From the NCBI GenBank assembly GCA_937924345.1, contig CALDTD010000235.1, positions 1 through 7,267 of the forward strand: DNA of 7,267 nt, written 5' to 3'. This document shows positions 1-5,772 of the stretch, piece by piece. Position 1 is the stretch's first letter; each line of letters begins with the position of its first letter. The DNA comes from an uncultured Flavobacteriales bacterium (GTDB taxonomy: Bacteria > Bacteroidota > Bacteroidia > Flavobacteriales_D > Parvicellaceae). Both the position numbers and the translations under genes were made by a program. The notes below the pieces were generated by a model. That model was not told the DNA's origin, ran no database searches, and saw only the letters and a list, made by a program, of their open reading frames with translations.

Positions 1-34
1 CGCCCAAGTCTAATTTTACTGTATTTTTTGACAT
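1..34 (-). CDS. Possible 5' end of a divergent gene cut by the window edge
   Basis: On the minus strand an ATG at 34-32 opens a frame that stays open to the left edge and reads MSKNTVKLDLG. The composition is hydrophilic and the codons are typical of the other genes here, and an AAGGA lies about 12 bases upstream of the ATG. Only 11 codons are visible, so no function can be given. The competing reading is a plus-strand frame from base 1 to a TGA at 79-81, with a hydrophobic run followed by lysine and arginine residues. That could be the tail of a membrane protein, but AT-rich sequence gives such runs by chance. I prefer the minus-strand start only weakly. Confidence 0.35.
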   Translation of the reverse strand, partial: MSKNTVKLDLG

Positions 35-381
35 ATATAGTTGTTGTCCTTAATTCTCGTAAATATAAGAAATGGAATTGATTTTAATCTATCTTTTGTC
101 TACTGAATAGCAGATTTAGTAGAGTTTTCAATGTTTTAAATAGTAATTTAGAGGTGTTGTTTTTTTAATAAAATTGGTCAATTTATAATAAAGACAAGTC
201 AATTCTATTAAGCTTTGATTCTTTTTTTAAGCGTTGGGATATAAAACGGTCATTTTGATTTTAGTGCTTTTTTGTTTTAGAATTAATCATTATAAAGCGT
301 TAAAACCAAATTAAAATGACGCCTTTTCGAATAATAAATATTGTTGTAGTATATTAGTAGCCATAACATTATTACAATAAA
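35..381. other. Non-coding region upstream of the secreted-protein gene
   Basis: This very AT-rich stretch contains no convincing gene on either strand. It holds a long imperfect hairpin (243-327, listed separately) and two copies of GTCAATT (177-183 and 198-204) spaced 21 bases apart. I looked for a Bacteroidetes-type promoter (TTG, 17-23 bases, TAnnTTTG) toward either flanking gene and found only poor partial matches, so the start sites of transcription cannot be placed. If the left-edge minus-strand gene is real, this is a divergent promoter region. Confidence 0.6.
243..327. repeat. Long imperfect inverted repeat / hairpin in the upstream region
   Basis: Bases 249-258 (GTCATTTTGA) pair with 311-320 (TTAAAATGAC), with one G-U pair. 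A five-base bulge (306-310) follows, and then 259-270 pairs with 294-305 over twelve positions with two G-U pairs, closing a 23-base loop. Outside the core, AAAA at 243-246 can pair with TTTT at 324-327 across a small internal loop. About 22 core pairs form in total. A-tract and T-tract flanks on both sides resemble a bidirectional terminator, but the position between two apparently divergent genes is odd for that role. It could also end a small untranslated RNA or be a binding-site array. The pairing is seen in the sequence; the role is unknown. Confidence 0.5.
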
Positions 382-2991
382 ATGAAATTAGTTTTTTCTA
401 TACTTATAACTCTTGTGTTTGCGCTTGCTTCGACTAGCTATTTAGCTCAATTAACAGATGACTTTACAGATGGAGACTTTACCTCTAACCCAACATGGAG
501 TGGAGACGCATCTAAATACGAAGTTGATGCAAGTAATCAACTACATAGTAATGGATCTTCAGTTAGTGATACCGCCTATTTATCTACTGCAGTAGGAAAT
601 TTAGATTTTAATACTACTATAACTTGGGAGTTTTATGTTGCTATGAATTTTAGCCCATCAAACAGTAACAATTGTAGGGTTTATTTGGTTTCCGATAACG
701 CTAATCTAAAGGAAGATTTAAATGGATATTATATAAGAATAGGAGAAAACGGAAGTACTGATGCTATAAAATTTTACAAGCAAGTTGGAAATACCAGTAC
801 ACTGCTACATACTGGAATAGCCAATACATTTGGTTCTAACCCAACTGCGAGTATAAGAATTACAAGAAGTGCTTCAGGGGTTTGGTCTTTCGAATCTGAC
901 GCTGCTGGTGGAACAAACTATGTTGCTGAAGGGACGGTTACTAATACAGATATAACAACTACACAATTTTTCGGAGTTTCTAGTAAGTATACCGCTTCTA
1001 ATTTTGATAATTTTTTCTATGATAATTTTTTAATTACTGGAAATGTTGTAGTAGATAATATACCACCAACTGTTTCAACTGTTTCGGTTATTTCTAATAA
1101 TCAACTAGATGTTACATTTAATGAAGCGGTTTCAGTTGCTACTGCTCAAAGTATTTCAAACTATTCTGCTGATAACTCTATTGGTAATCCTACTTCTGCT
1201 ATTGTTGATGGAAGCAACCCTACACTTGTTCACCTTACTTTTGCAACAAGTTTTACTGCAAACCAAAATAACATTTTAACAGTCCAAAATGTTCAAGATT
1301 TGGCTGGTAATGCAATGAGTACAAGTACACATCCTTTCTTGTTTTTTGTTGCGGTTGCGGCGAATTACAAAGATATTGTGATTAACGAAATTTTTGCAGA
1401 TCCAAGTCCGCAAATAGGTTTGCCATCGGGAGAGTTTATTGAACTTTATAATGCATCGAACAAAACTTTTGATCTTTCTAACTGGACGATTGGAGATGCT
1501 TCGTCTGATGAGCAAATTGGAAACTATATTTTAGGTCCAAACGAATATGTTGTTATTGCAGATGATGGAGATGCTTTCGAATTTTCAATTTATCCAAATG
1601 TTATTTTAGTGCCTAGTTTACCTTCATACAGTAATGGTTCGGATGAGGTTGTTCTAAAAGATGAAAATGCCGTTGTTGTAGATTTTGTTGCCTATTCTTC
1701 TGATTGGTATGGCTCTCCAGAAAAAGAAGATGGAGGTTACACGTTAGAGTTAATAAATCCAACATTACCTTGTACAAGTTCGTCAAATTGGACTGGTTCA
1801 AACGATATAAATGGCGGAACTCCAGGAACACAAAACTCAGTTTTTGATGCTACACCAGACGCTACAACTCCATCTATCGTTTCTTCTACTGTAATTAATA
1901 ATGTTACAATTACTGCGTGTTTTTCTGAGACATTAGATACAACTGGGGCAGCTCTAAGCAGTTTTAGCTTGAATAATGGAATTAATATTACCTCTTTTTC
2001 TTTTGATGAGTTTGTAACTTGCGTTGAGTTAACATTAAACCAAAATTTGGATACAGGTATAGTTTACACGTTAACAGTAAACGGACTAAGTGATTGTTCG
2101 GGTAACGTAGTTAACAATGGAACAGCAGAAATAATTTTGCCTGATGCTGGAAAGAAAGGAGATTTAATTATTAATGAAATTCTGTATAACCCGCTACCAG
2201 ATGGTAGTGATTTTGTTGAGGTTTATAATAATTCTAATAAGAACATTGACTTATTTAATTGGCAATTAGCTAATATAGATGATGATACGATAGATAATCA
2301 GAAGTTAATAGAAACACACTTCTTACTTCGCCCAGAAGAGTTTGTAGTTTTAACAACCGACTCTGTTAATATAAAAGAAAACTATCCTAATGCTAAAGTT
2401 GGTCGTTTTATACGAATGAGTAGTTTTCCTTCATATTCGGATAATGAGGGAACTGTAATTCTATTATTGCCAAACAATCAAGTAGCCGATAGTGTTCATT
2501 ATGATGATGATTTTCAATTTGCATTGCTAAAAGAAACAGATGGAGTTTCTTTAGAGCGTATTGATTATAACAGGCCGTCTAGTGATGCAACTAATTGGTT
2601 AAGCGCTGCAGAAGCAGAAGGATTTGGAACGCCAACAATAGTTAACTCACAATATGCAGTGACAGAAAACGCAACTACTGAAATTACCGTTTCTCCAGAA
2701 TTATTTTCCCCAGATAATGATGGTTTCGAGGATGTGCTTACAATTGCTTACAAAATGGATGAACCAGGATTTGTCGGAAACATTACAATTTTTGATGTGC
2801 AAGGGAGAACAATACGTACATTAATGCAAAACGAATTGTTAGGGATTGAAGGTTCTATTTCTTGGGATGGTTTAACTAATAATAGAGAAAAAGCAAGAAT
2901 TGGAGCTTATATTATTTATTTCGAATACTTTGATCTTGATGGTAATGTCCGTGCAATTAAACAGCCGTGTGTAGTTGGAGGTAAGTTTTAG
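382..2991 (+). CDS. Secreted multidomain protein with two lamin-tail domains and a FlgD-like C-terminal domain
   Basis: This 869-residue protein is exported: residues 1-22 form a signal peptide (Lys2, a hydrophobic core, cleavage likely after Ala22). Residues about 23-220 look like a LamG/concanavalin-type beta sandwich. An Ig-like region (about 227-325) is followed by a lamin tail domain (about 329-487, with the family opening IVINEI and later FIELYN). The same pair repeats: Ig-like 489-588 and lamin tail about 594-757 (LIINEIL, FVEVYN). Residues 758-869 resemble the FlgD-like Ig fold, with SPDNDG near 777 and a WDG motif, ending in GGKF. In Bacteroidota such a C-terminal domain often goes with type IX secretion, so a cell-surface or secreted adhesive or structural role is inferred. 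No catalytic motif was recognised. The ATG gives a complete signal peptide, and the gene ends in TAG. It is preceded by a long non-coding region, so it probably has its own promoter. Confidence 0.88.
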   Translation: MKLVFSILITLVFALASTSYLAQLTDDFTDGDFTSNPTWSGDASKYEVDASNQLHSNGSSVSDTAYLSTAVGNLDFNTTITWEFYVAMNFSPSNSNNCRVYLVSDNANLKEDLNGYYIRIGENGSTDAIKFYKQVGNTSTLLHTGIANTFGSNPTASIRITRSASGVWSFESDAAGGTNYVAEGTVTNTDITTTQFFGVSSKYTASNFDNFFYDNFLITGNVVVDNIPPTVSTVSVISNNQLDVTFNEAVSVATAQSISNYSADNSIGNPTSAIVDGSNPTLVHLTFATSFTANQNNILTVQNVQDLAGNAMSTSTHPFLFFVAVAANYKDIVINEIFADPSPQIGLPSGEFIELYNASNKTFDLSNWTIGDASSDEQIGNYILGPNEYVVIADDGDAFEFSIYPNVILVPSLPSYSNGSDEVVLKDENAVVVDFVAYSSDWYGSPEKEDGGYTLELINPTLPCTSSSNWTGSNDINGGTPGTQNSVFDATPDATTPSIVSSTVINNVTITACFSETLDTTGAALSSFSLNNGINITSFSFDEFVTCVELTLNQNLDTGIVYTLTVNGLSDCSGNVVNNGTAEIILPDAGKKGDLIINEILYNPLPDGSDFVEVYNNSNKNIDLFNWQLANIDDDTIDNQKLIETHFLLRPEEFVVLTTDSVNIKENYPNAKVGRFIRMSSFPSYSDNEGTVILLLPNNQVADSVHYDDDFQFALLKETDGVSLERIDYNRPSSDATNWLSAAEAEGFGTPTIVNSQYAVTENATTEITVSPELFSPDNDGFEDVLTIAYKMDEPGFVGNITIFDVQGRTIRTLMQNELLGIEGSISWDGLTNNREKARIGAYIIYFEYFDLDGNVRAIKQPCVVGGKF

Positions 2992-3001
2992 TCGCCTTTT
3001 C

Positions 3002-3023
3002 AGGTTTTTAATGTAAAACCTTT
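3002..3023 (+). terminator. Probable intrinsic terminator after the secreted-protein gene
   Basis: AGGTTTT at 3002-3008 pairs perfectly with AAAACCT at 3015-3021 around a six-base loop, starting 11 bases after the stop codon. Only a short T run (3021-3023) follows, so it may be weak. The position, just before an unrelated cytoplasmic-membrane enzyme gene, supports a terminator. Confidence 0.5.
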
Positions 3024-3050
3024 CACTTATTGGTTTAAATTTACTCGCAA

Positions 3051-3797
3051 GTGAGAAAGCAATTTGGCATATTTCGTTTTTTATATAAACTATATTTTGG
3101 ATTAGTTTATATGTTGTTGGGTTTGCTTTTGTTTCCTTTTATGTTAGTTTTTATTCGAGGTGATCGTAAGGTAGAACGCGGAATTAAAATTAAGCGATTA
3201 TGGTCAAGTATTCTTTGTTTTTTCGGAGGGTATAGAATAGACGTAAAGTTTGAAGTTGATTTACCTCAAGACAAACCATTTATATTTTGTCCCAATCATA
3301 CCTCATATTTAGATATTGTATTAATGTACCTAATTTTACCGCATCAGATAGCATTTTTAGGTATGTCAGAGATATTGAAATGGCCTATAATAAATTTATT
3401 TTTTAAAAGAGGGGTAGATATTCCTGTCTATAGAGAGGCTGGGAAAAAAGCAATCGATTGTCTTAAACCAGCTGCTGATGAGTTGAAAAACGGTCGTTCT
3501 TTAGTTATTTTTCCTGAAGGTAAAATTCCAGGTGAAGTTCCTAAATTAGCTCCTTTTAAAAGAGGTGCATTTATATTAGCAAAAGAAAATGATACACCTA
3601 TAGTGCCCATTACTTTTTTTAATAATTGGAAACTATTTAGTGATCACACAGACCTTTTTGGTACAGCAAAACCAGGTACAGCAATTGTAAAAGTTCATCA
3701 GCCGATTTATCCTAAAGATTTTCAAGATTTCTTATCTTTGCAAAGAGAAACTTATCGTATAATCGATACTGAACTTCAAGATTATGGAAATAAATAA
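3051..3797 (+). CDS. plsC: 1-acyl-sn-glycerol-3-phosphate acyltransferase family protein (PlsC/LPLAT)
   Basis: A 248-residue membrane-bound acyltransferase of the PlsC family. These enzymes transfer an acyl chain to lysophosphatidic acid to make phosphatidic acid, the precursor of membrane phospholipids. The catalytic HX4D motif is present as NHTSYLD (His83, Asp88), and the acceptor-binding motif FPEG is at 154-157. A hydrophobic segment at about 14-35 precedes the catalytic domain, as usual for the family. The start is GTG: a stop at 3036-3038 in the same frame rules out a longer form, and the next ATG would fall inside the membrane segment. Its end overlaps gatC by 14 bases, so the two are probably co-transcribed and translationally coupled. 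The exact substrate is not shown by sequence; related family members acylate other lipids such as ornithine lipids. Confidence 0.85.
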   Translation: MRKQFGIFRFLYKLYFGLVYMLLGLLLFPFMLVFIRGDRKVERGIKIKRLWSSILCFFGGYRIDVKFEVDLPQDKPFIFCPNHTSYLDIVLMYLILPHQIAFLGMSEILKWPIINLFFKRGVDIPVYREAGKKAIDCLKPAADELKNGRSLVIFPEGKIPGEVPKLAPFKRGAFILAKENDTPIVPITFFNNWKLFSDHTDLFGTAKPGTAIVKVHQPIYPKDFQDFLSLQRETYRIIDTELQDYGNK

Positions 3798-4074
3798 TGA
3801 AATTGTCGACAAGATAGCTAGTCTTTCTAAATTAACTTTTTCTGGTGCTGAAAAAGAAGCAATTAAAAACGACATGAACAAAATGCTTGATTTTGTTGGT
3901 AAGTTGGAAGAGGTAGATACCGAAGGGGTTTCTCCTTTGATTCATATATCTGAAGAAGTGAATGTACTAAGGCCAGATAAGTCTGAATACTCTATTTCGC
4001 AAGAAGAAGCGTTAAAAAATGCACCTAAAAAAGATTCTACTTATTTCAAAATACCTAAAGTGTTGAAGTCATAA
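3784..4074 (+). CDS. gatC: Glutamyl-tRNA(Gln)/aspartyl-tRNA(Asn) amidotransferase subunit C
   Basis: A 96-residue protein of full family length that matches GatC throughout: an N-terminal helix IVDKIASLSKLTF, then MLDFVGKLEEVDTEGVSPL, NVLRPDK, EEALKNAPKK and the C-terminal FKIPKVL. GatC is the small scaffold subunit that holds GatA (amidase) and GatB (kinase/tRNA-binding) together. The GatCAB complex turns Glu-tRNA(Gln), and in some bacteria Asp-tRNA(Asn), into the correctly charged glutaminyl or asparaginyl form in the cytoplasm. The ATG lies inside the last codons of the upstream acyltransferase gene, in the +1 frame, which suggests translational coupling. Neither gatA nor gatB is adjacent, so the subunits must be encoded elsewhere. 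Confidence 0.93.
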   Translation: MEINNEIVDKIASLSKLTFSGAEKEAIKNDMNKMLDFVGKLEEVDTEGVSPLIHISEEVNVLRPDKSEYSISQEEALKNAPKKDSTYFKIPKVLKS

Positions 4075-4086
4075 AAAAACAAGGAT

Positions 4087-4329
4087 ATGATAAAAAAAAT
4101 TCTAGTAGGAATATTCATTTTATTGTCAGTTTTAGAAAGTGTTGCGCAAGGCTGTTCTACTTGTAGGGCCCAAATAGAGAGTGCAGATGGTTCTTCTTTA
4201 AGTGTTGGTAATGGGTTAAACACGGGGATTTTTATTTTAATGGGAGTGCCGTATGTTATTTTATTTTTAATTTTCAGAAAACCAATTGTACGGTTTGTAA
4301 AAAGCTTTTTTGTGTCTTCAGCTTCGTAA
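4087..4329 (+). CDS. Small exported/membrane protein with a CxxC motif, function unknown
   Basis: An 80-residue protein. Residues 1-20 resemble a signal peptide or first membrane segment (two lysines, a hydrophobic core, then SVAQ). Just after it comes GCSTCR with Cys23 and Cys26, then an acidic, serine-rich stretch, then GLNTGI leading into a second hydrophobic segment (about 48-63) and a basic tail (RKPIVRFVKS). The expected topology is a short loop outside the cytoplasmic membrane carrying the cysteine pair, and a cytoplasmic tail. From memory, small proteins with a CxxC followed by GLNxGI and a membrane helix recur in Flavobacteriia, but I know of no assigned function. The CxxC could bind metal or be redox active; that is inference. 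It begins 12 bases after gatC, with AAGGAT directly before the ATG, so it is probably the last gene of that operon. Confidence 0.75.
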   Translation: MIKKILVGIFILLSVLESVAQGCSTCRAQIESADGSSLSVGNGLNTGIFILMGVPYVILFLIFRKPIVRFVKSFFVSSAS

Positions 4330-4333
4330 GAAT

Positions 4334-4364
4334 TTGTTTGCTGTCGTTCTAAGTTGTATCTTTA
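4334..4364 (+). promoter_or_regulatory. Bacteroidetes-type promoter for the riboswitch-met transcript
   Basis: TTG at 4334-4336 lies 20 bases before TATCTTTA at 4357-4364, which matches the Bacteroidetes -7 element TAnnTTTG at seven of eight positions. A second TTG at 4338-4340 gives a shorter spacing of 16. Transcription would start near 4370, about 20 bases before the first riboswitch stem. The promoter begins immediately after the stop of the small membrane protein gene, which separates the met unit from the plsC-gatC group. Confidence 0.6.
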
Positions 4365-4389
4365 TAAAAAAGTTCTTTAAACAAACAAT

Positions 4390-4473
4390 CTTATTAAGAA
4401 AGGTGGAGGGATTGGCCCTTTGAAACCTTGGCAACCCATCTTCTGATGTAGGTGCCAATTCCAAATAGATAAG
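4390..4473 (+). ncRNA. SAM-I (S-box) riboswitch aptamer
   Basis: The consensus core of the class I SAM riboswitch is readable. Closing stem P1 forms between CTTATT (4390-4395) and GATAAG (4468-4473). It is followed by AAGAAAGGTGGAGGGA, TGGCCC, GAAACC, GGCAACC, a small hairpin CATC-TTCT-GATG (4437-4448), and the hallmark GGTGCCAATTCC (4451-4462). These elements form the four-way junction that binds S-adenosylmethionine. The aptamer lies 116 bases upstream of the homocysteine methyltransferase gene and is followed by an intrinsic terminator, so it is expected to switch the met transcript off when SAM is plentiful. Confidence 0.95.
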
Positions 4474-4494
4474 CAGATACATAAATAAATATTT

Positions 4495-4529
4495 AAATCT
4501 CTTTCAATCTTTTTGGAAGAGATTTTTTT
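4495..4529 (+). terminator. Riboswitch-controlled intrinsic terminator (expression platform)
   Basis: Bases 4495-4507 pair with 4513-4525 over 13 positions (one G-U) around a five-base loop, and the 3' arm runs into seven T residues (4523-4529). This is a classic factor-independent terminator. A possible antiterminator pairs the P1-side stretch 4463-4470 (AAATAGAT) with the 5' arm of the terminator, 4497-4504, at seven of eight positions. SAM binding would lock P1 and leave the terminator free to form; without SAM the competing pairing would permit read-through. The terminator is clear in the sequence; the antiterminator is an inferred pairing. Confidence 0.85.
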
Positions 4530-4589
4530 GTTTAGTGAATGTACATGTAGTCTTAGATCTTTAGATTTTGAGTCTTTAATCGATATAAA

Positions 4590-5585
4590 ATGGCAAATAT
4601 ACTAGAAGAAATAAAAAAGAGAATTTTGGTGCTAGACGGAGCAATGGGAACCATGATTCAACAATATAAGCTAGAAGAAGAAGACTTTCGTAAAGGCTGG
4701 TTTGAAGATCATGAAAGTCCATTAAAAGGAAATAATGATTTACTTTCTTTAACACGTCCAGAAATTATCAAAACCATTCATGGGAAGTATTTTGAAGCAG
4801 GTGCAGATATAGTAGAAACTAATACGTTTAGTGGCACTTGGATTGCACAAGCAGATTATGGATTAGAGAAATATGCTTATGACATAAACTTTCATGGTGC
4901 TAAATTGGCAAAAGAAGCCGCAGAAGAATATACAGCTAAGAACCCTGAGAAACCTCGTTTTGTTGCAGGGTCTATAGGTCCTACCAATAGAACAGCTTCA
5001 ATATCTCCAGATGTAAATAATCCTGCTTTTAGAAATGTTTCTTACGATGAGCTAGTTGATGCTTATAAAGAACAAACCAAAGGTTTAATAGATGGAGGTG
5101 CAGACGTATTGTTAGTTGAGACAGTTTTTGATACATTAAATGCAAAAGCAGCTTTGTTTGCGATACAAACAGTTTATGAAGAAATGGGTGTTGTTTTGCC
5201 AATTATGGTTTCAGGAACAATTACAGATGCAAGTGGTAGAACTTTAACTGGGCAAACTACTGAGGCTTTTCATATTTCGATGCAACATGCACCTTTATTG
5301 TCAATAGGTTTAAATTGTGCTTTGGGAGCAAAAGATATGAAGCCTTACTTAACTGTTTTGGCAAAGGAAAGTCATTTTGGTGTAAGTGCTCATCCTAATG
5401 CAGGTTTGCCAAATGAGTTTGGAGAATATGACGAAACTCCAGAAATGATGGGAGAACAAATAAGAGATTTTTTAAACAATAACTTATTAAACATTGTAGG
5501 AGGTTGTTGTGGAACATCTCCTGCACATATAAAAGCGATTGCAGATATAGCAGCTGAATATAAACCTAGAGTTTACCAAGTTTAA
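4590..5585 (+). CDS. metH: Methionine synthase, homocysteine-binding (Hcy/zinc) module as a separate protein
   Basis: A 331-residue protein equal to the N-terminal module of cobalamin-dependent methionine synthase (E. coli MetH residues about 1-350). It binds and activates homocysteine through zinc. The three zinc-ligand cysteines are present: Cys243 in GLNCALGA, and Cys306-Cys307 in [11 protein letters not shown]. Family landmarks include [10 protein letters not shown] at the N-terminus, [28 protein letters not shown], and [15 protein letters not shown]. The chain ends right after the barrel, so it has no folate or cobalamin domain and must work with the product of the next gene. This two-gene arrangement is usual in Flavobacteriia. 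The ATG is preceded by an in-frame stop and fits the family N-terminus. The gene follows a SAM-I riboswitch and terminator, so expression should fall when SAM is high. A stand-alone methyltransferase using another donor is less likely given the neighbour. Confidence 0.93.
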   Translation: MANILEEIKKRILVLDGAMGTMIQQYKLEEEDFRKGWFEDHESPLKGNNDLLSLTRPEIIKTIHGKYFEAGADIVETNTFSGTWIAQADYGLEKYAYDINFHGAKLAKEAAEEYTAKNPEKPRFVAGSIGPTNRTASISPDVNNPAFRNVSYDELVDAYKEQTKGLIDGGADVLLVETVFDTLNAKAALFAIQTVYEEMGVVLPIMVSGTITDASGRTLTGQTTEAFHISMQHAPLLSIGLNCALGAKDMKPYLTVLAKESHFGVSAHPNAGLPNEFGEYDETPEMMGEQIRDFLNNNLLNIVGGCCGTSPAHIKAIADIAAEYKPRVYQV

Positions 5586-5589
5586 ATGC

Positions 5590-5616
5590 AAAAAGGGTAG
5601 AAGCGACATCCTTTTT
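5590..5616 (+). terminator. Terminator-like hairpin after the homocysteine module gene
   Basis: AAAAAGGGT at 5590-5598 pairs with ATCCTTTTT at 5608-5616 (one G-U) around a nine-base loop, four bases after the stop codon. The T run forms the 3' arm itself, and a second T run lies at 5630-5638. It resembles an intrinsic terminator with A and U flanks and could reduce transcription into the downstream metH part. Whether it acts fully, partly, or only to stabilise the mRNA end cannot be told from sequence. Confidence 0.5.
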
Positions 5617-5691
5617 AGTTCTCGATATATTTTTTTTTGATAAAAAATAAAAACACTTGAACTGACTAAAAAGATACAGCGGATGACCTGA

Positions 5692-5711
5692 CTCCAATTT
5701 TTGAATTGGAG
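5692..5711 (+). repeat. Perfect hairpin in the leader of the metH folate/cobalamin gene
   Basis: CTCCAATT (5692-5699) and AATTGGAG (5704-5711) form an eight-base perfect stem with a TTTG loop. Three further pairs (5685-5687 with 5712-5714, one G-U) are possible across a four-base bulge. No T run follows, so it is not an intrinsic terminator. It lies 61 bases before the ATG at 5773 and may be a regulatory or processing stem in the leader. I could not match it to the SAM-I, SAM-II or cobalamin riboswitch consensus. Confidence 0.45.
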
Positions 5712-5772
5712 GTTTGCCCAAAATATTAAGAAGACATTATACAATTCACATTGCACCTAACACATCGAAAAA

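Noticed and set aside
1..81. Plus-strand open frame from the left edge to a TGA at 79-81, possibly the tail of a membrane protein
   Set aside because: Only 26 codons are visible, and the hydrophobic run is expected by chance in AT-rich DNA. No terminator follows closely. The minus-strand start at 34 looks slightly better, but neither is certain.
1276..1831. Two minus-strand open frames within the secreted-protein gene
   Set aside because: They lie opposite a lamin tail domain with clear motifs and show no protein-like pattern of their own.
4542..4549. TACATGTA palindrome between the riboswitch terminator and the first met gene
   Set aside because: An eight-base palindrome in AT-rich leader sequence is likely to occur by chance, and it has no partner site nearby.
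5487..5756. Minus-strand open frame across the end of the homocysteine module and the following gap
   Set aside because: It overlaps conserved zinc-ligand codons of the real gene, and its translation shows no family pattern. The gap is better explained by hairpins.
5640..5772. A second riboswitch (SAM-II or cobalamin) before the folate module gene
   Set aside because: The gap has a stem but lacks the SAM-II P1/pseudoknot pattern and the B12-box GCCACTG; I keep it only as an unassigned structured leader.
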